A stretch of 28,582 nucleotides of DNA from an uncultured Clostridia bacterium. Lineage in GTDB: Bacteria; Bacillota; Clostridia; Christensenellales; UBA1242. Both the position numbers and the translations under genes were made by a program. The notes under the pieces are model-generated. The model saw nothing but the letters and a program-made list of their open reading frames with translations. It was not told the origin of the DNA and ran no database searches. This document shows, in pieces, positions 14,278 to 21,700 of this stretch (its first letter is position 1; every line of letters begins with the position of its first letter). Location of the stretch: assembly GCA_947626155.1 (NCBI GenBank), contig CANQRC010000008.1, positions 1-28,582 on the forward strand, given 5' to 3'.

Positions 14278-15636
14278 ATGGACGAAAAGAAAGAGCCAAA
14301 GACGCAAATAGAAGAAAATTTGCCTGCCAAAAAGCAATCTTTTTTTTCACGCTTAATTTCAAACTACAAAGAAAGGCGTAGGGCGAAATTTGAAAAAATC
14401 CAAAACCAAAAATTGTCCGACGAAGAAGAAAAGAAAGTCGAACAAAAAATGGAAGAGGCCACAAAAGAGGTCACAAAAACCAAGTCTAAAGAGAAGAAAA
14501 AAAGAATTCAAAACATAGTTTTTTTCATCTTCAACATTGTTTTGGTTGTGGCAATTTTGCTGTGGAACATCTACACTACTGATGACTTTTCTCCTCTAAT
14601 TATTAAAGAAATAGACTTTTTGTATGTGTTTGCGGCGCTGATGATGCTTGTTGCAATATTGCTGCTTGACGTCACAAGCGTTCACCATATGATTTACAAA
14701 AAAACAATGCGTTCGCGCTGGGCACTTTCTTTTAAGTCAATGGGAATTTCAAGATATTATGACGCGGTCACGCCACTTGCTTCCGGCGGGCAGGCGTTTA
14801 TGGCAACTTATCTTACAGGAAGAGATGTTCCTGCCTCAACCGCTCTTTCAATCCCTATTGCAAAACTTGTTTTTCAAAATATAAGTTGGGTTGCGGTGGG
14901 CTTTGTCTGCCTTGTAATGAGTTTCACAAACGGAATGTCAGCGTTTGTCTCAACCACAAGCATAATAGGTTTCATCTTGGCAATTTTGATGATTGTTGCC
15001 ATTCTCTTTATTTCTCTTTCCAAAAAATTGGGAAAGAAATTGGTCTCTTGGGGGCTGAAGCTTTGTGCAAAACTGAGGTTCATTAAAGATTATGAAAAAT
15101 CCTACGCAAAAGTTATGAGAGTTGTTGATGACTATCAAAGCATAATGAAAGAATACAGCCAATCAAAATTTGAAATCATTTTCCAACTTGTTCTTCACAC
15201 TTTGAGGCTTGTTTGTCTGTATTCCATTCCTTACTTCATTTATCTTAGTTTTCCTTACGCGCACAACGCGAACTTCGTGGGCAATTACACTGACTTTTTT
15301 GTGTTTGCATCACTGATTGAACTTGCCGCAAGTTTCATCCCTCTTCCTGGCGGAACGGGAATGAACGAAATCACCTTCAACCTGCTGTTTCAACAATATT
15401 TGGGCGGCGCAACATTCTGGGCGCTGATTATTTGGCGTTTTTGCTCTTACTATTATTACCTTTTGCAGGGCATTGGAATTATTTCCTACGACACAATTTA
15501 TGGAAACCGCAAATATCGCTGGGTGAAAAAGCGTTTGGAACTTAGGGCTGAAAGCCAAGAATTTAGGCGAACACAAATTGAGAATTTTAGGCAGGAACGC
15601 ACCCGCAGGCGCAAAAAGACGAAAGTTTTGGAATAA
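14278..15636 (+). CDS. LPTG/UPF0104-type flippase-like membrane protein
   Basis: A 452-residue polytopic membrane protein of the lysylphosphatidylglycerol synthase transmembrane (YbhN/UPF0104) family. Relatives include the MprF flippase domain and proteins thought to move lipid-linked molecules. Family marks are YYDAVTPLASGGQAFMATYL, where a Gly-Gly-Gln stands between helices, and the late motif FIPLPGGTGMNEITFNLLF followed by WRFCSYYYYLLQG. About eight hydrophobic segments lie between residues 78 and 410. Unusually, the first ~77 residues are a highly charged cytoplasmic extension rich in Lys and Glu that looks coiled-coil, and the C-terminus ends in a basic tail (RRRKKTKVLE). No synthase (GNAT-like) domain is attached. 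The lipid substrate is unknown. A 28-nt gap leads to the next gene. Confidence 0.8.
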   Translation: MDEKKEPKTQIEENLPAKKQSFFSRLISNYKERRRAKFEKIQNQKLSDEEEKKVEQKMEEATKEVTKTKSKEKKKRIQNIVFFIFNIVLVVAILLWNIYTTDDFSPLIIKEIDFLYVFAALMMLVAILLLDVTSVHHMIYKKTMRSRWALSFKSMGISRYYDAVTPLASGGQAFMATYLTGRDVPASTALSIPIAKLVFQNISWVAVGFVCLVMSFTNGMSAFVSTTSIIGFILAILMIVAILFISLSKKLGKKLVSWGLKLCAKLRFIKDYEKSYAKVMRVVDDYQSIMKEYSQSKFEIIFQLVLHTLRLVCLYSIPYFIYLSFPYAHNANFVGNYTDFFVFASLIELAASFIPLPGGTGMNEITFNLLFQQYLGGATFWALIIWRFCSYYYYLLQGIGIISYDTIYGNRKYRWVKKRLELRAESQEFRRTQIENFRQERTRRRKKTKVLE

Positions 15637-15664
15637 AATTTGATTGCAAGAAAAAACTATTTTT

Positions 15665-16189
15665 ATGACAAAAAGAGAAATTGCGTTTGTTTTTGCAATT
15701 GTTGTTTTGAGCGTGCTACTTGTGACGTCAGTTATTTTGGGGCTGACGGGCTATTTTTCTTCCGCCACATATCTTTCTTCAAACGCGGACATAGTTGTGG
15801 GCGACAGCGTAACAATTGGCGTTAAGCCAAATGAGACAAGCGTGGTTTCAATGACTTTTGATGGCTCTTTTCTGCCTGACGAGAACATTCCTCAAACCGT
15901 TCAAATAAGTTCTCAGGACCTCAATTCCAATTTGAAAGTTCGGGTCAAAACGCAGGTTTTTGGAACTGACAGCCAATTTGAATTTATAACAAATTCTCAC
16001 TTCGAGCAAAAGGAAGATGGCTATTATTATTTTGACGAGGATTTGAAGGGCGGAAACAAAATTACTTTTTGCAACTACATCAAAACGCCAAAGGACAACA
16101 ACTTTGTCAGCAACGAAAAATACATCTTGTCAATCATAGTTGAGACGCTTGAGAGCGAATATGGCCAAACAATTTGGAAAATTGCCTAA
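15665..16189 (+). CDS. Exported protein with TasA/camelysin-like features
   Basis: A 174-residue protein that starts MTKREIAFVFAIVVLSV: short basic head, then one hydrophobic segment of about 26 residues ending near YFSSATYLSS. The outer part is a likely beta-domain: NLKVRVKTQVFG, then DGYYYFDEDLKGGNKITF and YILSIIVETLES. This pattern (R-V strand, YYY plus ‘l-xGg’, V-E-x-x) recalls TasA/camelysin proteins that form biofilm fibres and need the SipW peptidase; the match is by eye and moderate. I took the ATG at 15665 because it makes a clean signal segment; an in-frame TTG at 15644 is possible. No clear Shine-Dalgarno sequence precedes either. It is probably co-transcribed with the flippase-like gene 28 nt upstream. 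Confidence 0.55.
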   Translation: MTKREIAFVFAIVVLSVLLVTSVILGLTGYFSSATYLSSNADIVVGDSVTIGVKPNETSVVSMTFDGSFLPDENIPQTVQISSQDLNSNLKVRVKTQVFGTDSQFEFITNSHFEQKEDGYYYFDEDLKGGNKITFCNYIKTPKDNNFVSNEKYILSIIVETLESEYGQTIWKIA

Positions 16190-16211
16190 TTTGTTTTGTT
16201 TTTTTTATAAT
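16182..16211 (+). promoter_or_regulatory. Promoter of the small tail-anchored protein gene
   Basis: TTGCCT at 16182-16187, an 18-nt spacer and TATAAT at 16206-16211. It overlaps the end of the preceding gene and gives a leader of about 27 nt with GGAGG. Confidence 0.5.
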
Positions 16212-16244
16212 TTATAGTATTATAAAGGATATAGGAGGTATGAA

Positions 16245-16532
16245 ATGCCATTTATTCCACCACCACCCAAAGAACTTCAAAAAGATGGTGAGCAGCCACA
16301 AGTTGCCACGAGAAATGTCAATAAAAACAAAGATATTGTAAGGCCTATGGAGGAGTCTGCTTTTCAACAGCAAGAACAAGCTGTTAAAGAGGGAAAGGAA
16401 GAAAAAGAAAAGCCTAAAAAAGAAAAGAGAGCGAGGCAGCCAAGTGGAAAAGGAAAGCTGACCCTGTGTATTGTTGGGGTAATTGCTTCTGTTGCACTTA
16501 TTGGTTTTATTGTTTATTTGTTGGCTTTTTAA
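16245..16532 (+). CDS. Small proline- and lysine-rich tail-anchored membrane protein
   Basis: I do not recognise a family. The 95-residue product starts MPFIPPPPKELQ and continues with a very charged segment rich in Lys, Glu and Gln (residues 12-68, probably disordered or helical). It ends in a single membrane helix (LTLCIVGVIASVALIGFIVYLLAF) right at the C-terminus. There is no signal peptide, so the bulk should face the cytoplasm. The ATG at 16245 lies 6 nt after GGAGG. A terminator follows, so it is a single-gene unit. The polyproline head could bind a partner protein, which is inference. Confidence 0.7.
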   Translation: MPFIPPPPKELQKDGEQPQVATRNVNKNKDIVRPMEESAFQQQEQAVKEGKEEKEKPKKEKRARQPSGKGKLTLCIVGVIASVALIGFIVYLLAF

Positions 16533-16558
16533 ATCAAAAATTCTGCAATTTTTTCAAT

Positions 16559-16587
16559 AAAAACACCTATTTTGGGGTGTTTTTTTA
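16559..16587 (+). terminator. Terminator of the small tail-anchored protein gene
   Basis: AAAAACACC, loop TATTTTGG, GGTGTTTTT and a T-run: a 9-bp stem ending 24 nt before the next ATG. Confidence 0.8.
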
Positions 16588-16610
16588 TTTGTTTTGGCAA
16601 TATTTAACAC

Positions 16611-17072
16611 ATGAAAAAATTTTTGCTGCTTGTTTTGGTGCTTTTGTGCTTTGTTCCAACTGCGTTTGCAAAAGTGGACACAAATCCTCTTTTTTACCTT
16701 GACGGCGTGGAAAAAGTTTGCTTTGTTTCTGAAAGGCAGTTTGAAAATGAGGGCGTTTACAGCGTTCAAAGCGGAGACTTGTTTTACAACTATTGCTCTT
16801 TGGAGGTGGCAAGAGAAAATTTTAAGGATTTTAAGTTGAAGTTAAAGGGTTTTCAGTTCTATTTCAAGAATTTTGATGCGGAAAAGATTTTGAAAACGCT
16901 TAAATGCAACATTCTGACCACCACTGAGGTTGAGGGGATGACAGTGATTTGTGGCTACACACCTTATTATGACAACAATATTTTGATTAACAATCACAAG
17001 GTGAATGTTCAAATTGCCGAGGGCGAAGATGAGGTTATTGTGGGCTTTCCGTTGATATTGACAGGCTACTAA
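16611..17072 (+). CDS. Exported protein, possible YwmB family, at a sporulation locus
   Basis: A 153-residue protein with a clean signal peptide (MKKFLLLVLVLLCFVPTAFA, cleavage after AFA). The C-terminal 45 residues, with GMTVICGYTPYY, then NHKVNVQIA and VIVGFPLILTGY, resemble the end of YwmB-family proteins (DUF1779), which close with a VNlqiA strand and a ‘G-P-i-t-Y’ tail. It is shorter than YwmB (about 240), so the first half may be reduced. In Bacillus, ywmB lies next to spoIID and spoIIQ. Here a SpoIIQ-like gene follows 101 nt later, which supports the link. The ATG is close to the preceding terminator and has no Shine-Dalgarno sequence. The family call is tentative; the secreted nature is well supported. 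Confidence 0.5.
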   Translation: MKKFLLLVLVLLCFVPTAFAKVDTNPLFYLDGVEKVCFVSERQFENEGVYSVQSGDLFYNYCSLEVARENFKDFKLKLKGFQFYFKNFDAEKILKTLKCNILTTTEVEGMTVICGYTPYYDNNILINNHKVNVQIAEGEDEVIVGFPLILTGY

Positions 17073-17173
17073 AATTTGAAATTCTAGAAAAATTCTACAA
17101 AATTATTGAAAAAATTGAAAAATTTTTGTTTAAAAACGCAAAAAACAGGAAATTATCATCTCGGAGGTTGATT

Positions 17174-17731
17174 ATGAAAAACAACAAAATAAAAATTAAG
17201 GGTTCATTCAAAAGATTTGGCGCGCTGGGGCTGGCGTGTGTGTTGTCGGTGGCAATTGCCTTGACAATTGCGTTTGCTCTGCCAAGGGACAATGGGGTTG
17301 ACGTGTCCACTTTGCCTTTGGATTTTTGTGTGCCAATGGAAAACGCAACAGTTGTGAAGGACTACGATGAGAACAGGCTTCAATACAATTCGTCACTTGA
17401 GAGGTGGGACTGCCACTTGTCAATTGACCTTGCTTCAGAAGACGGCGCAGTGCTGGCGGTTTATGACGGCGTTGTGGACGAGATAGGCTCTGACACCCTC
17501 AACGGCACTTATCTTGTCATCTCTCACGAAGGCGGCTACAAAAGTTTTTATGGCTCACTTGACGAGGTGGCCGTAAAGCCTGGTCAGAAAGTGAAGAAGG
17601 GGCAAGAGATTGCCGAGGCGTCTGACACGGCAGGAAATGAAAACAAAACAGGCAAACATCTTCACTTTACAATGTATAAAGATGACATTGAAATTGACCC
17701 AAACATCTATTTAGACCTGCAAAATAAGTAA
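17174..17731 (+). CDS. spoIIQ: SpoIIQ-like LytM (M23) domain protein
   Basis: A 185-residue protein with an N-terminal basic segment, one membrane helix (residues about 15-36) and an outer LytM/M23 domain (about 50-180). Zinc-ligand motifs are present: His81-x-x-x-Asp85 (HLSID) and H-L-H at 162-164. The usual Y-x-H-L is YGSL, with Ser128 replacing His, a change I also recall in SpoIIQ proteins. SpoIIQ sits in the forespore membrane and pairs with SpoIIIAH across the intermembrane space during engulfment. In clostridial forms the zinc site is retained, as here. spoIIID lies two genes downstream, as near-neighbours in Bacillus. The start is the ATG at 17174 with GGAGG 6 nt upstream. A plain envelope M23 peptidase is the alternative. 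Confidence 0.7.
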   Translation: MKNNKIKIKGSFKRFGALGLACVLSVAIALTIAFALPRDNGVDVSTLPLDFCVPMENATVVKDYDENRLQYNSSLERWDCHLSIDLASEDGAVLAVYDGVVDEIGSDTLNGTYLVISHEGGYKSFYGSLDEVAVKPGQKVKKGQEIAEASDTAGNENKTGKHLHFTMYKDDIEIDPNIYLDLQNK

Positions 17732-17738
17732 AATAAAT

Positions 17739-17768
17739 AAAAAACCGCTTGCATCAATGCGGTTTTTT
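17739..17768 (+). terminator. Terminator of the SpoIIQ-like gene
   Basis: An A-run and CCGC, a 10-nt loop, GCGG and seven T: the A/T-extended stem is about 10 bp. Confidence 0.75.
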
Positions 17769-17789
17769 TGTTAAAAATAATTATTTTAT

Positions 17790-17818
17790 TTGCATTTTGT
17801 GTTGTTATGTGTTATCAT
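17790..17818 (+). promoter_or_regulatory. Promoter of the acyl carrier protein gene
   Basis: TTGCAT at 17790-17795, a 17-nt spacer and TATCAT at 17813-17818 preceded by TGT (extended -10). The leader would be only about 13 nt and begins with GGAGG. Confidence 0.5.
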
Positions 17819-17837
17819 ATAGGTGGAGGTTGATAAC

Positions 17838-18068
17838 ATGATATTTGAAAAAGTAAGGGATTTAGTTGCAGAACAACTTGGCGTATCAAAGGACACAATC
17901 AAACCAGAATCAAATATTCTTGAAGACTTGGGGGCAGACTCTCTTGACATCATTGAAATGCTTATGACGCTTGAAGACGAGTATGGAATCACCATTCCAG
18001 ACGAAAAAATCAGCCAAGTTAAAACAATTGCTCAAATTGTTGCTTTGATTGAAGAATGCCAAAAGTAA
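17838..18068 (+). CDS. acpP: Acyl carrier protein
   Basis: A 76-residue acidic, all-helical protein with the invariant phosphopantetheine site LGADSLDIIEM (Ser35). Acyl carrier proteins hold growing acyl chains on a 4'-phosphopantetheine arm in fatty-acid synthesis. Length and sequence (ILEDLGADSLD, then FGITIPDE-type EYGITIPDE) are those of the housekeeping form. The ATG at 17838 follows GGAGG by 8 nt; the in-frame GTG at 17823 is not needed. It forms a single-gene unit between terminators, inserted between the SpoIIQ-like gene and spoIIID. No fatty-acid synthesis gene is nearby, so it may serve either general lipid synthesis or a special acyl group. Confidence 0.93.
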   Translation: MIFEKVRDLVAEQLGVSKDTIKPESNILEDLGADSLDIIEMLMTLEDEYGITIPDEKISQVKTIAQIVALIEECQK

Positions 18069-18074
18069 AATATG

Positions 18075-18097
18075 ACCACGAAAATTTCGTGGTTTTT
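18075..18097 (+). terminator. Terminator of the acyl carrier protein gene
   Basis: ACCACGAAA-A-TTTCGTGGT followed by T: an unbroken 9-bp stem, 6 nt past the stop. Confidence 0.85.
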
Positions 18098-18121
18098 TAT
18101 TGTCAAAATTCGACATAATTT

Positions 18122-18152
18122 GTCATAAACTGACAAGCCTCTTCATAAAAAT
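18122..18152 (+). promoter_or_regulatory. Sigma-E-like promoter of spoIIID
   Basis: GTCATAA at 18122-18128, a 15-nt spacer, then CATAAAAAT (18144-18152). This resembles the mother-cell sigma-E pattern (about TCATAT, 14-15 nt, CATACAAT). In Bacillus spoIIID is a sigma-E gene. The predicted start is about 20 nt before the ATG. Confidence 0.5.
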
Positions 18153-18178
18153 TATTAAACAAATTTTATGGAGGGGAT

Positions 18179-18433
18179 ATGAAAGCATATATAAAAGAAA
18201 GAACTTTGCAGGTGGCAACTCACATTGCTGACACCCAAGACACAATTCGCAAGACGGCACAAATTTTTAATTTAAGCAAAAGCACAGTTCACAATGATTT
18301 GGCAAAGAGGCTGAATAGGATTGACAAAGATTTATACTCCAAAGTGAAGTGGGTGCTTGACAAAAACTTTTCAGAGAAACACATAAGGGGAGGAAACTCT
18401 ACAAAGCAAAAATATGCCCATTTAGAAAAATAG
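18179..18433 (+). CDS. spoIIID: Sporulation transcriptional regulator SpoIIID
   Basis: 84 residues. The sequence opens MKAYIKERTLQVATHIADT, and a helix-turn-helix follows (IRKTAQIFNLSKSTVHNDLAKRL, residues about 23-45). It ends in DKNFSEKHIRGGNSTKQKY, matching the SpoIIID C-terminal basic region (LRGGEATKLKY in Bacillus). SpoIIID activates or represses many mother-cell genes after engulfment. A strong GGAGGGG lies 18170-18176 ahead of the ATG. It is the best evidence in the window that this organism sporulates or recently did. Confidence 0.93.
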   Translation: MKAYIKERTLQVATHIADTQDTIRKTAQIFNLSKSTVHNDLAKRLNRIDKDLYSKVKWVLDKNFSEKHIRGGNSTKQKYAHLEK

Positions 18434-18441
18434 CAAAAAAT

Positions 18442-18493
18442 TGCCAAAAAAATCAAAAAAATGTCAAAAAAATGTGATTTTTTGGCATTTTTT
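18442..18493 (+). terminator. Terminator of spoIIID
   Basis: TGCCAAAAAAATCA pairs with TGATTTTTTGGCA (one A bulge) across a loop of about 18 nt; a T-run follows. Confidence 0.7.
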
Positions 18494-18494
18494 A

Positions 18495-18654
18495 TTGTTT
18501 TTTAATAATTTTTATTAAATTTTCAGCAAAAAATTTCTTTCTTTTTTGTGGCGGGATTATAAAATATTTTCAAAATAATTTAAAAATCCAATTTTTTATT
18601 TTTGTCGAATTTTAAATTATTTTTTATTTTTTTGTTGTTTTTCTTGCTTAGAAT
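18495..18654 (+). other. AT-rich non-coding spacer
   Basis: No reading frame, RNA gene or clear repeat seen. It is very AT-rich, with many A and T tracts that could bend the DNA or act as an UP element for the promoter that follows. Confidence 0.4.
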
Positions 18655-18684
18655 TTGACTTTGCGCAAAGTTGTATTTTATAAT
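18655..18684 (+). promoter_or_regulatory. Promoter of the giant lipoprotein gene
   Basis: TTGACT at 18655-18660, an 18-nt spacer and TATAAT at 18679-18684. The leader is about 44 nt and carries GGAGG before the ATG at 18735. Confidence 0.7.
18658..18671. promoter_or_regulatory. Perfect 14-bp palindrome, candidate operator
   Basis: ACTTTGCGCAAAGT reads the same on both strands. It covers the second half of the -35 box and 11 nt of the spacer, the classic place for a repressor that blocks RNA polymerase. The binding protein is unknown. A related half (CTTTGTG) lies downstream near 18703. Confidence 0.5.
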
Positions 18685-18734
18685 TATATATATAAAAACT
18701 TGCTTTGTGTAGATACTAACCTTTGGAGGAGCAT

Positions 18735-21700
18735 ATGAAAAAGTTTGCCATTGGAATTTTGAGTCTGTTCGTTCTGTTTGGAGGGTTTTTGCTCTCCGCC
18801 TGCGGCGAAAGAGTTTCTCTTAAAGTGGAGGACACTTCCACAATTGTTTTATTTACAAACAAGGACGAAGAGGGCGCGGATAAACAAACTGTGAACGTGA
18901 ATCTTAACAACTCCTCGGCGGGCGTTGGTGTTTCTGTTGTCAGTGGCGGCGAATGTATTTCTGTTCCATCACTTGCAACAAAGTTAGACAATCAACACTA
19001 TTCGTTTGTTGTTAGCGCTGTCTCTCACGGTGATGCTCAAATTAGGGTCTACTCAATTGAGGACACTTCACAAAGCCAACTTTTAAATATTGAGGTTAAC
19101 ACCTTGCTTGAAAATCTTGATGTTGGACCAAACACTTCTGAATCAAAGAAATTTGTTATCAAAGAAAAGTTCACAAAAGATTCTGACGAGAATTTTGTTG
19201 GAAAAGTTTTGGACGCAGAGGACTACTTTAATCTTCGCCCAGAAAACGCAAACATCAAAAATGTGGATTGGACTTTTGTTGGCGAAAATGTCAATCCAGA
19301 CAACAGCAAAGAAATTTTGATTGACGACAAAGTTGTTGCTGAAATCAAAGAGGAGGGTGGCAAACAAAAACTTTATGTTTACAGCGACTACACTTCCGCA
19401 GACGGCAAAATCCAACTTGGTGCGGCAATCACCGACAGAGTTTTTGCTCCAAAAGCTGTGACATTTGATGTGCTTGACAACATTAAGTTTACAAGTTTGA
19501 AAATGACCGGCTCTTATCAGTATGGTGAAGAGGGCAACGGCTTTGGCGAACTTGAAATTTTGGACGCCAACGGAAATTTGGTTAACGACGGACAGGGCTA
19601 TGAAAACCTTGCTTTTGAACTTAGAAGAAGCACAAGTGGCTCGGATCAAGACGCCGCAAAACTTCTTACAAGTGTGAGCGGAAGTTTGGTTGTTGATGCT
19701 CAACTTGCCCACACAATTGAGGTTCAGCCTGTCTTTTACAAATATGAAAACGGGCAATATAAGGTTATGCCACGCGTTTCCACAGACGGGCAAGAGGGCT
19801 ATGAAGAGTATTTTGAGGTTACAACTTCTTTCCAGCGTGACACGGGACTTTTCACTTTTACAATTGATGCAAACGACTCACGAGAATACAGAAAATCTGG
19901 AAACTTTAAGTTGGCATTCAAGGCAAAATATGCAAACTATGATTATGAGCAGCTCACAAATGACTATTCCTCAAATGGAAACCTTGACATTCAACTTAAC
20001 ACCGTTTATTATCCAACGCAAATTGAACTTTCAAACGGCGAGCGCAACTTGAATAATGGCGAGATTGAAGTGTTTTCAAGTTATGTAAATTCGCTTGGAT
20101 ACAAGCTTCAAGCAAAGATTTTGCCAGATGATGTTGTGCTTGCTGCAAACAGCATGTATTACATAACAGTTGCCGCAAAGCAACAAGGCAAGGATTTCGC
20201 GCCAAGACAGCAACTTGGAACAAACACCGACAATCTTGCAAGGGTGCTTAAATTCTACCAAAACGGCGCGCAAATCAATTTTGATACCTTTGATGGTGAA
20301 AACTATGTTTCTTCTCACTTGCAAAACGGCTCGACAATTTATGTTTGCGCGGGAACGGATTTTGGCAACGAACTTGACAATTTTGAAATTAAGTTTATTT
20401 CTGTAAGCAACCCAAATGCCTACACCACTTTGAAACTTGACCTATACAAAATTGCAACCACAACCGAAACTTTTACGGTTAAAAGCATAGGCGCTGATGG
20501 GGAGATTGCGGATGTTCCAGAATTTGTTTTCTCTTCTCAGACCGCTATAACAAAAGAAATTTTGCTTAGAATTTACGGCATAAGCAAGATAAATGGTCTT
20601 ACACTTGAAGATTCCAAAAATCCAAAATTTAGATTCAGCAATCTCAGATTTATTGACAGCGGCACAGAAAGTGATATGCCTTATGTTAATGTCTCTTTTG
20701 ATTTAACGCTGACCCAGGCAAAATTTGAGGACACAACCGAATTTTGGTTTAGCCATGTAACGAACAGAACATCTGAACATTTCACCATTTCTGCATTTGT
20801 TCCTATGACTTCTGCATCTGTAAAGAACGAAGATGTAAACTCGGGTGATGTTCATCTTCAAACGGAAGACAGTCAGGGCTTTTATGTTGACCAAAACGAG
20901 ATTTCGTGGTCAGAGACAACGCAAAATTCCTCCCTTACAAAACTCATCATGGAGGCAGGCACGAAAATAACCCTAAAACTTGACTATCAGTCTCTTGCCG
21001 AAAATGGCGTTGAATTTTTATACATGACTGTTGCCGACCTTGCGTCTTTGATATCTGAGGATGGGCTTGACATACCTGAGGCGGAGGCAAGGGCGCTTGA
21101 ATATTTCAATGACCCAACGGCGGCATCCTTGCAAGAGGTGGCTAAGAAATATTCAAATCTTTATGGAAGATTTCACAATATTGCCACAAGCGATGGCTTT
21201 GTGATTGAAAAGGTTAATCCATATGAATATACCCTTGAAGTTTCCAGAAACAGCGTTAAGAGTTTTATTGCTGTCACATTTAATGGCTATGCCGCAGAGA
21301 GCGAAGAGGAATATAAATATGACCAAGTTACGTTCATGAGAATTTTTACTCTTGAAAGTTTGTATTCGGTTAAATTTGTCAATCCTAGTGTGACATCCGC
21401 GGAACTTTATTCTTCTGAGACTTTGAGTGAAAATGAAAGAAATAGAGCAGTTGCAAATGTCAATGTTGCTTTTAGATCAGATAGAATTGTTCCAACATAC
21501 CTCTCTTTTGACGACATAAGAATTTCGGCTGACGAAACGCTTTATCAAAATGGTGTTTCAAGCGAGAATGTTGTGTTGACGTCTGAGTCAGTTTTGAAGA
21601 ATGATTTCTATCAAATTGACAGCTTTGTGCTTGGCGAGCGCAATTTGTCATTTAGAATTATGGCAAATTCCACAAAAGACCTTTCCACAATTTTTGACAC

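Noticed and set aside
17128..17157. Sigma-F-like promoter (GTTTA, 15 nt, GGAAATTATC) before the SpoIIQ-like gene
   Set aside because: The -10 deviates at two conserved positions, and the implied start would leave the ribosome-binding site at the very 5' end. Kept only as a weak possibility.
19143..19793. 216-codon minus-strand frame inside the giant gene
   Set aside because: It is antisense to the continuous 3282-codon frame and its translation lacks any domain or signal features; other long frames inside this gene are shadows for the same reason.
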